From Mucispirillum schaedleri ASF457 (GTDB lineage: Bacteria > Chrysiogenota > Deferribacteres > Deferribacterales > Mucispirillaceae), in assembly GCF_000487995.2 (NCBI RefSeq), contig NZ_CP097562.1:741001-805000 (forward strand): DNA of 64,000 nucleotides. Reading direction: 5' to 3'. The translations under genes were made by a program, and so were the position numbers. Positions 50,712 to 59,887 of this stretch are shown piece by piece (position 1 is the first letter of the stretch; every line of letters starts with the position of its first letter). Below the pieces are notes generated by a model. That model did no database searches, was not told where the DNA came from, and saw only the letters and a program-made list of their open reading frames with translations.

Positions 50712-52225
50712 TATGCTATATGACCACCTATCTGATTATTTCTATCCATTGCAGTAGCACCATCAAAAAGATTCATACATTTTATTACTGAATTTTTGCC
50801 AAACCGCTTTTTTATATTGATTAAAGTTTTCTGTATATCTTTCTCTTTCAGTCTGCTTTTATCATCAGCTTTTTTATCTTCTTCTAAGAAATCTAATATT
50901 GTTAATGGCTTATTCTCTGATTGATATGTATTTTCTGGTATTACATGATTAAATATAACACTTATTCTTCTAATCCATAAATTTTTGTCTACAATGCTGT
51001 CATAAAGGGAAGATACTGCTGCAACTATATCTTTTGTAGATGATGTATAACTTTCTAAATTGATAGTGCCATGAGCACTTTTTGGTTTAATCCTGCCATA
51101 TCTATCTATTTTTAAATCTCCATTATATGCTGGTAAATCATTCCTTGATAAATTTTCAACATCATAACTAACTGCTAAAATTATCTGGTTTGTAACAAGT
51201 CCTTTTTCTACTAAATCAAGGGATAAAATATCTGCCATTTCTTTTGCTACTGTGCGTGCTTTTTCGCTTGTATATGGACTGTGCAATACCTGTGCTGAAC
51301 CTATACTTTTGCTTTCTGACTTATATGCTTTAATATGCGCCATAGTGCATGGTTCGTATCCCCATGCGTGGTCTATTAAAAGCTCTGCATTTATACCAAA
51401 AAGTTTATAAAGCAGTTCTTCATTATAAAAATCATGGTGGCTGATAGAGCATTTTGCAATATCCCCCATAGTAAATATGCCATACTTTTCAAGTTTTTCT
51501 GCATATCCTTTGCCTATCCGCCAGAAATCAGTTATTGGCTTATGGGTCCATAGCTTATAACGGTAAAGTATTTCATCAAGATAAGCGATACGGACACCAT
51601 CTTCATCTGGCAGAGTAATTTTTGCCATAATATCAAGTGCAATTTTTGCAAGATAGAGATTTGTGCCAATACCTGCTACAGCTGTAATACCTGTTTTTTT
51701 ATAAATATCCTGTATCATCATTTTAGCAAGATTGTATGGTGTAATATTATATACTTTTAAATAACTTGTTATATCTATAAAAACTTCATCTATGGAATAA
51801 ACATGTATATCTTCAGGAGCAATATATTTTAAATATATTTCATAAACTAATGTGCTGTATTTTATATAATGAGCCATTCTAGGCGGTGCTGCAATAAAAG
51901 CAAGAGCAAGGCTTGGATTATGCTGCAGCTCTGTAATATTGTATGATTTTCCAGTAAACTGTCTAAATGGCAAATGAATAAGCCTTTCCTGATTAATATT
52001 TTTTACCTTCTGTATCACTTCAAAAAGACGCGGTCTTCCAGTTATTCCAAAATATTTTAAAGCTGGAGTAACTGCTAAGCATATTGTTTTTTCACTGCGG
52101 GATTTATCTGCCACTACAAGATTAGTAGTTATTGGGTTAAGCCCTAAATCAACACATTCCACAGAAGCATAAAAAGATTTTAAGTCTATACATAAATAAA
52201 CCCGTTCTGACACATTTATCTCCAT
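50711..52225 (-). CDS. Y-family DNA polymerase (DinB/UmuC-like)
   Basis: 504 residues, longer than DinB (~350-420). Palm: YLCIDLKSFYASVECVDLGLNP with the first metal-binding Asp, and IHVYSIDEVFIDITSYL with the catalytic SIDE variant. Helix-hairpin-helix/little-finger region WRIGKGYAEKLEKYGIFTMGDIAKCS and RKSxGSAQVL-like segment SESKSIGSAQVLHSPYTS. Translesion synthesis, probably SOS-linked. A near-match to a Gram-positive LexA box (AGAACAAATGTATT, about 52236-52249) lies just upstream but is imperfect. Coupled to the YolD-like gene. Confidence 0.93.
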   Translation of the reverse strand: MEINVSERVYLCIDLKSFYASVECVDLGLNPITTNLVVADKSRSEKTICLAVTPALKYFGITGRPRLFEVIQKVKNINQERLIHLPFRQFTGKSYNITELQHNPSLALAFIAAPPRMAHYIKYSTLVYEIYLKYIAPEDIHVYSIDEVFIDITSYLKVYNITPYNLAKMMIQDIYKKTGITAVAGIGTNLYLAKIALDIMAKITLPDEDGVRIAYLDEILYRYKLWTHKPITDFWRIGKGYAEKLEKYGIFTMGDIAKCSISHHDFYNEELLYKLFGINAELLIDHAWGYEPCTMAHIKAYKSESKSIGSAQVLHSPYTSEKARTVAKEMADILSLDLVEKGLVTNQIILAVSYDVENLSRNDLPAYNGDLKIDRYGRIKPKSAHGTINLESYTSSTKDIVAAVSSLYDSIVDKNLWIRRISVIFNHVIPENTYQSENKPLTILDFLEEDKKADDKSRLKEKDIQKTLINIKKRFGKNSVIKCMNLFDGATAMDRNNQIGGHIA

Positions 52226-52292
52226 ATATAATATAGAACAAATGTATTATATAAGATTTTTTAAAAAAAGAAAAGCAAAAAATAAAATAAGT

Positions 52293-52607
52293 GGGTTTAT
52301 CCTAAAAACTTTGTGCTGTAAGTTACTTTGAGCCTGTTTTAAAGGTTAAAAAATCTAAATTATATATATTACAGCAGTGCATAATATATTTAAAACTATC
52401 CAGCTTTTTAGATACTTCGCCTTACAGGTTCAGTATGACCTGCAGTTTTCACATTGCAGTAAGACACGGAAACAGGCTCAGGATGAGCCGTCTTTAGTAA
52501 GCGATAGCCGAACTTGTTTCGGCAGAGCGTGTTTTAAAAAATACAGGGATGTATTTTTTAATAAAAGATAAATTAAGATACTTCGCCTTACAGGCTCAGT
52601 ATGACTG
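52293..52607 (+). repeat. composite copy of the dispersed intergenic repeat
   Basis: Order: a weak IS-end-like start (GGGTTTATCCTAAAAACTTTG), module B (TTACTTTGAGCCTG..AAATCTAAATTATAT), the ACAGCAGTGCATAATATATT block, module A, a TTTTCACATTGCAGTAAGACACGG link, GGCTCAGGATGAGCC hairpin, GCCGAA/TTCGGC hairpin, the TTAAAAAATACA/TGTATTTTTTAA hairpin, and a final module A ending in CAGTATGAC. It fills most of the spacer 52226-52742. Confidence 0.88.
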
Positions 52608-52732
52608 AATTTACTTTTTTCTAATACTATTACTAAATATTTTGATAATAATAACTATCATTTCTTTCCATATAAGTTTATTATATGGATTAGTTTAAGT
52701 TTTTTTGTAAGAGCAGTATAAAAAACATAAAA

Positions 52733-52756
52733 AAGGCTGCTTTTATTTGCAGCCTT
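52733..52756 (-). terminator. terminator overlapping the end of the lipoprotein gene
   Basis: AAGGCTGC / GCAGCCTT with an 8-base loop; on the minus strand it is followed by TTTTTATGTTTTT. The stem includes the last codons and stop of the gene at 52743. Confidence 0.88.
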
Positions 52757-53282
52757 GACCGATAGAAGAAATAGTAACTTCTCCAAAATAATCTGAAAAT
52801 GTATTATTTAAAACAGTATTATGTCCATTTCCATTATATTCACTTGCAACCATTTCTATTTCAAGACGATATGTGCCATCCGCAATCTCTGCAGCATCTA
52901 TCATACTTTTCTCAATAACCGCTTCTAATGTAACACGAGAATTATATTTAAGATCTTCTGGATGGTCAATTTCTATTGGTATATCATTAAAATAAAGCCT
53001 TGCTCTAGTAAAGCGAAGATAACTGTTTCTAATAACAGGGTCTACATTGCTGGAGCCATAAAGACCTTCTGAGCTGATAGTATATTTTACAGTTCCATCA
53101 CCTTGAATAAAATCTATACATACAGGTGGAAATTTATATGTATTTGTGCCATTAGTTATGCTGTCAATATCAACTGATGCTGTAGTAAAAGCAAAAACTC
53201 CGTTAACTTCATCTGTTGTTTCTTTTTCTAAGGCACACGACATAATGAAAAACGGTATAATCAATGCTGCCCAATATCTCAT
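52743..53282 (-). CDS. predicted lipoprotein, unknown
   Basis: 179 residues with lipobox IMS|C (MRYWAALIIPFFIMSCALEKE). The mature part is beta-rich (FAFTTASVDIDSITNGTNTYKFPPVCIDFIQGD..LRFTRARLYFNDIPIEIDHP..VTLEAVIEKS..TYRLEIEMVASEYNGNG), consistent with an immunoglobulin-like or carbohydrate-binding-like sandwich, with a Cys near the C-terminus that could pair with the Cys near residue 55. No family recognised. Monocistronic, with its own terminator. Confidence 0.72.
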   Translation of the reverse strand: MRYWAALIIPFFIMSCALEKETTDEVNGVFAFTTASVDIDSITNGTNTYKFPPVCIDFIQGDGTVKYTISSEGLYGSSNVDPVIRNSYLRFTRARLYFNDIPIEIDHPEDLKYNSRVTLEAVIEKSMIDAAEIADGTYRLEIEMVASEYNGNGHNTVLNNTFSDYFGEVTISSIGQGCK

Positions 53283-53365
53283 ATTTTAACTCCTTACAAT
53301 TTGTCATGATAGCATAAAATAAAATTAGTTAGCAAGAAAAACATACTATTTTTTACATAAAAAAA

Positions 53366-53386
53366 TGGGCAGCTGTTAACTGCCCA
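53366..53386 (-). terminator. terminator of aspA
   Basis: TGGGCAG / CTGCCCA with a 7-base loop; on the minus strand followed by TTTTTTTATG. It lies 26 bases after the aspA stop. Confidence 0.88.
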
Positions 53387-53411
53387 CTATCATATATGGC
53401 ATTATATGCTG

Positions 53412-54830
53412 CTATTTTTTATGTTTTAATTCTGCCCCAGAAATACCCGGAGTTGTCATACCTACAGGGTCTAAAATAATATTAATTTCTTCTTCTGTAA
53501 GCACTTTATCCCTTAAAATAAGTTCTCTAATTGGTTTGCCAGAAACATATGCTTCTCTAGCAAGCTGTGCAGCTGTTTCATAACCGACATGTGGGTTAAT
53601 AGCTGTAACAATACCAACAGAGTTTTCAACATAAGCTTTCATTCTTTCAGGATTTGCTGTTAAATCTTTAAGCAGATATTTAGTAAAAACTCTGAAACCA
53701 TTTGCCATAATAGTTAATGACTGGATAACATTAAATACAAATATTGGCTCCATAACATTTAACTCAAACTGACCAGCTTCAACACCCATTGTAACTGTAA
53801 CATCATTACCAATAACTTGGAATGCTATCTGATTAATAACTTCTGCTATTACAGGATTAACTTTACCCGGCATAATAGAGCTGCCTGGCTGACGAGGTGG
53901 AAGATTTAATTCAAGTAAACCACATCTTGGACCAGAAGCCATTAAGCGTAAATCGTTACATATTTTAGACATACTTGTCATGCATACTTTCAATAAAGCA
54001 CTTACTTCAAGATATGAATCACAGTTTTGAGTGCCGTCAACTAAATCTTCAGCACCTTTAACAGGAAGACCTGAAATCTCTCCAAGCTGTTTAACAACTT
54101 CTTTAATATATTCAGGCTCTGCATTAAGACCAGTTCCAACAGCAGTAGCACCCATATTTACTGTAAGCATGTGTTCTCTAGCATTAGTTAAGCGTTTAAT
54201 ATCTCTGCCAACAACAGCTGCATGTGCTTTAAATTCCTGACCTAATCTTATAGGCACTGCATCCTGCAAATGAGTTCTGCCCATTTTAATCATACCGTCA
54301 AATTCTTTTGCTTTTTTAAGCATCATATCCTGCATTTCTTTCATTACTGCTATTAATTCATCAAGCAGCATAGCAATAGTTAAATGTGCTGCAGTAGGAA
54401 AAGAGTCATTTGTGCTTTGAGCCATATTAACATGAGAGTTTGGAGAAATAACTTTATAATTACCCTTGCTTTCGCCTATAATCTCTAATGCACGGTTAGC
54501 AATAACTTCATTTGTATTCATATTGATAGATGTGCCTGCACCGCCCTGAATAGGGTCAACTAAAAACCAGTCGTTAAATTTACCAGCAATAACATCATCA
54601 GCAGCTTTTGCAATAGCTTCTGCTTTATCTTTTTCAAGCTCGCCAATTTTTGCATTAGCAAGTGCAGCAGCTTTTTTAACAATAGCCATACATTTAATTA
54701 ATGCAGGATGTATTCTATAACCTGTAATAGGAAAGTTTTCAATAGCTCTTAATGTCTGCACACCATAATAAGCATCTATTGGAACCTCTTTATCTCCTAA
54801 AAAATCATGTTCCATACGAAATTCAGCCAT
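53412..54830 (-). CDS. aspA: aspartate ammonia-lyase
   Basis: 472 residues, the length of E. coli AspA (478). Starts MAEFRMEHDFLGDKEVPIDAYYGVQTLRAIENFPITG; contains the fumarase/aspartase superfamily signature GSSIMPGKVNPV with the catalytic Ser, and GRTHLQDAVPIRLGQEF and NSHVNMAQSTNDSFPTA substrate loops. Members with MEHD..VPxDAYYGVQTLRA are aspartases rather than fumarases. Converts aspartate to fumarate and ammonia in the cytosol, allowing fumarate respiration (inference). Monocistronic. Confidence 0.96.
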   Translation of the reverse strand: MAEFRMEHDFLGDKEVPIDAYYGVQTLRAIENFPITGYRIHPALIKCMAIVKKAAALANAKIGELEKDKAEAIAKAADDVIAGKFNDWFLVDPIQGGAGTSINMNTNEVIANRALEIIGESKGNYKVISPNSHVNMAQSTNDSFPTAAHLTIAMLLDELIAVMKEMQDMMLKKAKEFDGMIKMGRTHLQDAVPIRLGQEFKAHAAVVGRDIKRLTNAREHMLTVNMGATAVGTGLNAEPEYIKEVVKQLGEISGLPVKGAEDLVDGTQNCDSYLEVSALLKVCMTSMSKICNDLRLMASGPRCGLLELNLPPRQPGSSIMPGKVNPVIAEVINQIAFQVIGNDVTVTMGVEAGQFELNVMEPIFVFNVIQSLTIMANGFRVFTKYLLKDLTANPERMKAYVENSVGIVTAINPHVGYETAAQLAREAYVSGKPIRELILRDKVLTEEEINIILDPVGMTTPGISGAELKHKK

Positions 54831-55210
54831 AAGTAACTCCTTCTTTAAATTATTTTACTTTATAGTTTCCTTATACCACACAAACTATTATATTGCAAGA
54901 AAAAATATTAATAAAATTATAACTATGTTATCATTTAGCATTAACTATATATATCAATTAGTTATAAAATATATTTAAAATTATAAATTACATTCTAACT
55001 CAATATAAAACATATTTTACTTTATAATTTATAAGATATAATTTATTATTATATAACATAGTAATGAAAATTAAATTTTATGATTTTTTTAGTTTTTTAC
55101 ATAAAATTTTAATGTGAAAAAATTTTATTAATATATATTTAATACTTTAAATTAATTAAGAACAATGATATAGTATATCACTTTTTTACATAACAGAATA
55201 AGGATTTATA
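54831..55210. other. divergent spacer upstream of aspA and the EptA-like gene
   Basis: 380 bases, extremely A+T-rich. It must hold two divergent promoters; I see only generic TATAAT-like and TTTACA-like hexamers, no palindrome that stands out, and no copy of the dispersed repeat. Confidence 0.5.
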
Positions 55211-56683
55211 ATGGCTATAATAAATATAAACAAACAGTTTTTAAAAATACCTTGGAGCAAAAGAGCTTTTTCATATTATGTGCTGCTTCTGCTGAATACA
55301 TTTTTATATACTTTAATATTTGATGAACCTAGAATACAACTGATGAATTTAAATCATTATAATACTGCTCTTATTATTACACTTGCAGCACTTTTTAATC
55401 TTGTGCTTTTTTTTCTGCTTATGCTTTCCAAATGGGTTTTTATTATTGTAAATCCCGTTTTATTTTATATAGGCTCTGTAGGTGCACTGTATGCGGATAA
55501 ATTTCATCTTGATACAACAGAACATTCTGCAACAAAATTTCTACTGCATAATACAATAAAATCATCTATTTCAGAAAATACAACTTATACTGTTTTTGTA
55601 ACACTTATGTTTTTACTAGGACTTGCATTTGGTTTTATAAGGTTTTTCTTTGCAAGAGATAAATCTGTTATCCGCAGAGGGCAGGCATTTGCAATAATAT
55701 TTCTTATTGCTGTAATATGCTATACTAATCTTTATAATAACTTTAATCAATTTACTATACAGCCGTATGCATTTTTGAAAGGTGTAAAAAATTATACATT
55801 ATCATACCTTTCATACAAATTTTATGCAGATAAAAGGCAGGATAAAGTAAATGCAGTCAAAACAGATGATAATATTACAGGTGTAGTGATATTAATAGAC
55901 AAACTTTCAAATGCACCATTTAAACAAACAAGCTCTCAAATGCCTTTAACAAGCAGCAGTATTATAATATTTGATAATGTTACTACTGATTATGCAAACA
56001 ATTACAGCACAAGAAGTGCAGTATTAACTGGTGCTGCAGCTGAAAATATTAATGACATCAATAACAGCCGCTCTTTTATAAGTCTATTTAAAAATGCAGG
56101 CTATAATACAGTATATTTTGCTGTTTATAATTCTTTATTATCAAAAGATGCTCTTGCTTATAATATTGTAAAAAATGATACAAAAAATATTATAGAAAAA
56201 TATACTAATAACAGCCCAAATCTTTTTACATCACTTGCCTATATTAAAGAATTTGCAGCTGAAAATAACGGCGGTCTGTTTGTTGTAAATGCAGAAGGTT
56301 CTGCTCCATTAATAAGTATGAGATATAAAGATTTTATTAATAATAATACAAATAATGATGAATACAGCCAGTATATTGACTATATTGATGCTTATCTTCA
56401 TGAAACTATTAATATACTAGCAGATAAAAAAGCACTTATTATTTTACAGGGTTTAGAAGGCGAAAAATATAAAGATAAGTTATCTGCAAGTAAAGACAGA
56501 GCTTCAGTTATGATAGTATGGGTATCTGATAAATTAAATAAAGAATATAATATCTCAGGCAGCATTACTGCCCATAAAAATGATGCAGTATTAGATGATA
56601 CTTTATTTAATACACTTTCAGGCTGCTTTCAAATGGATAGTTCTGTATTTAATAATGGAAGAAACTTATGCAGAAAGAATTAA
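55211..56683 (+). CDS. EptA-like membrane protein (phosphoethanolamine transferase family) with degenerate catalytic motifs
   Basis: 490 residues. Five N-terminal membrane helices (~21-39, 52-72, 77-95, 127-147, 157-173), a QPYAFLKGVKNYTLSYL linker like that of EptA/CptA, then an alkaline-phosphatase-fold-like domain (GVVILIDKLSNA, IIIFDNVTTDYANNYSTRSAVLTG, GYNTVYFAVYN, GGLFVVNAEGSAPLISMRY, KALIILQGLEGEKY). The segments where active enzymes have a Cys-flanked catalytic Thr, SHGP and SDHGES metal ligands read STRSAVLTG, EGSAP (363-ish) and LQGLEGEKY (412-420). Metal-binding Asp-His appears lost, so lipid A modification activity is doubtful. Overlaps the cupin gene by 16 bases. Confidence 0.7.
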   Translation: MAIININKQFLKIPWSKRAFSYYVLLLLNTFLYTLIFDEPRIQLMNLNHYNTALIITLAALFNLVLFFLLMLSKWVFIIVNPVLFYIGSVGALYADKFHLDTTEHSATKFLLHNTIKSSISENTTYTVFVTLMFLLGLAFGFIRFFFARDKSVIRRGQAFAIIFLIAVICYTNLYNNFNQFTIQPYAFLKGVKNYTLSYLSYKFYADKRQDKVNAVKTDDNITGVVILIDKLSNAPFKQTSSQMPLTSSSIIIFDNVTTDYANNYSTRSAVLTGAAAENINDINNSRSFISLFKNAGYNTVYFAVYNSLLSKDALAYNIVKNDTKNIIEKYTNNSPNLFTSLAYIKEFAAENNGGLFVVNAEGSAPLISMRYKDFINNNTNNDEYSQYIDYIDAYLHETINILADKKALIILQGLEGEKYKDKLSASKDRASVMIVWVSDKLNKEYNISGSITAHKNDAVLDDTLFNTLSGCFQMDSSVFNNGRNLCRKN

Positions 56684-57162
56684 CTACTGCTGATATTTTA
56701 ATTGAAAAATTAAACCTTGCTCCACATGCAGAAGGCGGATATTTTAGAAGATATTACCAATCCAGCAAATATATCATAAAAGATGATAATACCAAATGCA
56801 GAGCAGGAAGTGCAATATACTATCTTTTGAAACAAGGTCAGTTTTCTGCATGGCATTCAATAATGTCTGATGAAATATGGCATTATTATAAAGGCGGTCT
56901 TTTAGAGATATATGAAATCAAAAAAGACGGCTCACTTAATTATCATAAACTTGGTGACAGTCTTATATATAATAATGCGTCATACAGTGCTGTTATAGAA
57001 AGCGGAAGTATTTTTGCTGCAAAAATTATTGATGGGGAATATGTATTAACTGGGTGCAGCCTGCATCCAGAATTTTCTTATGATGATTTTATTCTTTATA
57101 AAAAAGATGAAATGCTTTTAAAATATCCAAAATATTCTGACATTATTAATATGTTTTACTAA
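56668..57162 (+). CDS. cupin-fold DUF985 protein
   Basis: 164 residues, typical length. Signature blocks: LIEKLNLAPHAEGGYFRRYYQSS, SAIYYLLKQGQFSAWHSIMSDEIWHYYKGGLLEIYEI (metal-type His pattern of the cupin), YSAVIESGSIFAAKI, TGCSLHPEFSYDDFIL. The family is single-domain cupins of unsettled function, some implicated in sugar or polyketide modification. GGAAG precedes the ATG inside the upstream gene. Its stop overlaps that of the convergent transporter. Confidence 0.92.
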   Translation: MQKELTTADILIEKLNLAPHAEGGYFRRYYQSSKYIIKDDNTKCRAGSAIYYLLKQGQFSAWHSIMSDEIWHYYKGGLLEIYEIKKDGSLNYHKLGDSLIYNNASYSAVIESGSIFAAKIIDGEYVLTGCSLHPEFSYDDFILYKKDEMLLKYPKYSDIINMFY

Positions 57163-58097
57163 AATAAGTATTGAAATGATATTACATATAATGGCAGTGC
57201 TATCATACTAACCACAAATGACCATGCAGTAAGTATTGTAGAATATTTATAATCACATCCATAATATTTGCTTAATATTGTAACTTGATTCATAGCTGGC
57301 ATTGCAGCCTGTAAAATATATACTTCCTGCCTTTCTGCATTAAATGATGTAAAAAACATCATAATCAGAAAAACAGCAAATGGAGATATAACAAATCTTC
57401 CTGTCATTACTGCCCAGAAATCTTTTGTAATTTTAAAATCAGATAATTTCATTTCAGCAAAGACCATACCTATAAATAATGTGGCTAATGGTGAAGTCAT
57501 ACTGCCAAGCATACTGGCTGGTTTTTGCAGCATTTCTGGAAGTTTAAAACCAGCAAGGACAAATATTATTGCTACAACTGTTGCTGTAAGTGATGGTGTT
57601 AACAGTGCCTTTAAATTAATACTGCCTTTTCCACTGCCTGATGATTTTTGGATAGAATAAACACCAAGGGTCCAAAAAAGAATAGTGTTTGCAATGTAGT
57701 ATTCAAGAACATAGGCAACAGAGCTGTCTCCAAACAATGCCTGATTTACTGGAAGACCAATAAAGACAACATTAGAATATACAAACAAGGCTAAAAATAC
57801 ACCCATATTTTCATTTTTAACTTTAAAAATCTTACCAGCTGTATATCCTAATGGATAAAGAACTGCTGTTGCAATTAATGCAGCAAAAATACCACCTGCT
57901 GATTCCATAAACTGTGCTTTTGTAAACTGATAAGGCAAGGCTGATAAAATATAAGCAGGAAATGTAAGATTAACAACAAGCCATGCAATGCGTGAACCAA
58001 ACTCAGTAGATAAAATATCTTTTTTGGTAAGAATATAGCCTGCTGCAATTAATAAATATACTGATATAATACTTTGGATAGAATCTAAAAACCCCAT
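57159..58097 (-). CDS. AEC-family (auxin efflux carrier-like) transporter
   Basis: 312 residues with ten predicted membrane helices in two five-helix halves. Family features: SVYLLIAAGYILTKKDILS, LVVNLTFPAYILSALPYQF, NVVFIGLPVNQALFG (conserved N-x-x-x-G-x-P) and AMPAMNQVTILSKYYGCD. Secondary transporter of small carboxylates such as malate or malonate, or of related metabolites; the substrate cannot be read from sequence. The stop overlaps the convergent cupin gene with no terminator between. Confidence 0.93.
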   Translation of the reverse strand: MGFLDSIQSIISVYLLIAAGYILTKKDILSTEFGSRIAWLVVNLTFPAYILSALPYQFTKAQFMESAGGIFAALIATAVLYPLGYTAGKIFKVKNENMGVFLALFVYSNVVFIGLPVNQALFGDSSVAYVLEYYIANTILFWTLGVYSIQKSSGSGKGSINLKALLTPSLTATVVAIIFVLAGFKLPEMLQKPASMLGSMTSPLATLFIGMVFAEMKLSDFKITKDFWAVMTGRFVISPFAVFLIMMFFTSFNAERQEVYILQAAMPAMNQVTILSKYYGCDYKYSTILTAWSFVVSMIALPLYVISFQYLF

Positions 58098-58167
58098 ACA
58101 ACCTTCTTATTCTTTGAAAATTTATCTATATGTATTAAAACTTTTTTTGTATTAAATCAAGTAAAAT

Positions 58168-58782
58168 TTAATAAAACTTACATCTGCCTTTTGTAGCATA
58201 TTTTAGAAACTCTTTATCAATATATCTATATGGCAATAAAGCATTATCCCTGCCCTTTGGGATACCAAGTCTTGATGAAATAAGGATATTTTCAGGTATA
58301 TATCCAATATTTTCTATATATAATTCACCATTAAATGATTTTTTATCCCATAACATTCTTTCAATCATTAGACTTTTACAAAGCAAGGTCTGTCCAGAAG
58401 CAAGATAATGTATATCTCGTAATTTTCCATTTTTTTTATTTATCTGCTGTATAAAAGCAAGTGTATTATAATCATTATCAAGAAAACATATACCCGATTT
58501 TACAAGGACAGCATCACCATATCCTAATGCACTTATGTTAAATGATGCCCCTGCCCTGCTGTGATACATATATATTGTGCCAGCCTCCATAAACATAGCT
58601 GCACGATTTAAGGAATACCCAAGACTTGAATGGCTTGCAGGTTCTGATTTGCTGTATGCTTCTGTTTCAATAATTCTTGCTTTTAATATAAAATTATCTA
58701 TTTTTCTGCATAATACTTTTCCAAGCAGCGATTTAGCAAGTGTTACAACATCTTTTTGAAAAAAATTTTTATCTAATATCAT
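58168..58782 (-). CDS. 3-methyladenine DNA glycosylase (AAG/MPG family)
   Basis: 204 residues from the ATG at 58782 (a TTG two codons earlier is possible). Signatures: LAKSLLGKVLCRK, RIIETEAYSKSEPASHSSLGYSLNRAAMFMEAGTIYMYHSRAGASFNISALGYGDAVLVKSG, with catalytic Glu in IETEAY and the intercalating-Tyr region IYMYHSRAG. C-terminal SSRLGIPKGRDNALLPYRYID matches the family. Removes alkylated or deaminated purines. Downstream of the DUF3781 gene by 20 bases. Confidence 0.93.
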   Translation of the reverse strand: MILDKNFFQKDVVTLAKSLLGKVLCRKIDNFILKARIIETEAYSKSEPASHSSLGYSLNRAAMFMEAGTIYMYHSRAGASFNISALGYGDAVLVKSGICFLDNDYNTLAFIQQINKKNGKLRDIHYLASGQTLLCKSLMIERMLWDKKSFNGELYIENIGYIPENILISSRLGIPKGRDNALLPYRYIDKEFLKYATKGRCKFY

Positions 58783-58802
58783 TAACAAAACCCAGCATTA
58801 AA

Positions 58803-59057
58803 TTATGATTTATATTTTTTTTTATGTGCAGTAATAATAGTAAAACTGCACGCATTAACAGTTATAATGCAGTCATCAAAAGATATATACCAATTTTTGC
58901 CTTTTCTAACTGTATTAATCTTTTTTTGAGATATTTTTCTTTTACACCATTCAATAACATCTTCATAATCATTTAAACATAAATTCTTTTTTATTCTAAT
59001 GATACCAAGCTTTGTAGTATGAAGTTTTTCAAGATTTATTAATAATTCCTTTTCCAT
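58803..59057 (-). CDS. DUF3781-like small protein
   Basis: 84 residues. Pattern LINLEKLHTTKLGIIRIKKNLCL..DVIEWCKRKI..INTVRKGKNWYISFDDCIITVNACSFTIITAHKKK agrees with my recollection of the DUF3781 family, small cytosolic proteins of unknown role. Strong A+T codon bias. Probably co-transcribed with the glycosylase gene. The family name is from memory of the pattern, hence moderate confidence. Confidence 0.75.
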   Translation of the reverse strand: MEKELLINLEKLHTTKLGIIRIKKNLCLNDYEDVIEWCKRKISQKKINTVRKGKNWYISFDDCIITVNACSFTIITAHKKKYKS

Positions 59058-59183
59058 ATTACATTCCTTTATGTAATGCTTATTAATATTATCTTATATT
59101 ATGCTATAATACAACAAAATATCCTATCATATTGATAAATGATATAATTATGGCGGTATACCTATATTTTAAAAAAATAAATA

Positions 59184-59227
59184 TTTTTTGTAACTTTTAT
59201 TTTCCTGCTGCAACATATAAAACATAA
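59184..59227 (+). promoter_or_regulatory. conserved 44-bp upstream block of the first PepSY-like gene
   Basis: Aligns without gaps to 60823-60866 with about 35 of 44 identities: TTTTTTGTAACT at the left and ATAAAACATAA at the right are invariant, CTGC in the centre too. Ends 34 bases before the start codon. Likely shared promoter/operator; ATAAAACAT could hold a -10 element. Confidence 0.65.
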
Positions 59228-59261
59228 GAAGCAAATAATAAATTAAAAAAGGAGCAATCTT

Positions 59262-59684
59262 ATGAAAAAACTATTTGTAACATTTTTTACAGCAGTCATC
59301 TCACTGTTTGCATTTACTGCATTTGCTGCTGATATGCTTATTCAGCCAAATCAGCTGCCACAAAACTCTCAACAGTTTATAAGCAAAACTTTTAAAAATG
59401 CAAATATTGTTGCAGCTAAAAGGGATAAAAACAGTTTTGAAGCTATCCTTAATACTGGTGCAAAAATTGAGTTTAATTTAAGTGGTGAATGGGAAGAAAT
59501 AGAAGCATATTCTGCATTACCTGATGGACTTTTACCTGCTGCAGTTGAAAAAGCAGCAAAAAGCCAAGGCGGTCAAATCATTAAAATAGACAAAGATTTT
59601 GGATATTATGAAGTAAAATTAAATAACAATCTTGAATTAAAAATTGATATGAATGGTAATATTTTAAAAAGAAAAATGGACTAA
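59262..59684 (+). CDS. secreted PepSY-like (DUF2874-type) protein, copy 1
   Basis: 140 residues with a signal peptide (MKKLFVTFFTAVISLFAFTAFA|ADM). Two tandem PepSY-like half-repeats: QLPQNSQQFISKTFKNANIVAAKRDKNSFEAILNTGAKIEFNLSGEWEEIEAYSALPDGLLP, then VEKAAKSQGGQIIKIDKDFGYYEVKLNNNLELKIDMNGNILKRK. Such periplasmic proteins are thought to modulate or bind partner proteins; function not settled. AAGGAG lies 7 bases before the ATG. A terminator follows. Paralogue of the protein at 60911-61333. Confidence 0.88.
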   Translation: MKKLFVTFFTAVISLFAFTAFAADMLIQPNQLPQNSQQFISKTFKNANIVAAKRDKNSFEAILNTGAKIEFNLSGEWEEIEAYSALPDGLLPAAVEKAAKSQGGQIIKIDKDFGYYEVKLNNNLELKIDMNGNILKRKMD

Positions 59685-59713
59685 TCCCATTCCTTTAATA
59701 TATAAACCTATCC

Positions 59714-59739
59714 GCCTGTTTCCAATTTTGGAAGCAGGC
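59714..59739 (+). terminator. terminator of the first PepSY-like gene
   Basis: GCCTGTTTCC / GGAAGCAGGC, 10 bp with one G-T, loop AATTTT, followed by ATTTTTTT. Confidence 0.9.
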
Positions 59740-59887
59740 ATTTTTTTATAAAGTTCATATAGCACCGTCAGAAAAAAGTATCTTTGTAACAACTTGTCAT
59801 AATTATATTATATAGTGCACAGCTGATAATAACATAGATGTTACAATTATGTTATACTAAGACTAAAACGAAATATTACAAAAAAAA

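Noticed and set aside
52377-52571. 64-codon open frame in the 52.4-kb spacer
   Set aside because: Lies wholly inside the dispersed repeat; not preserved in other copies.
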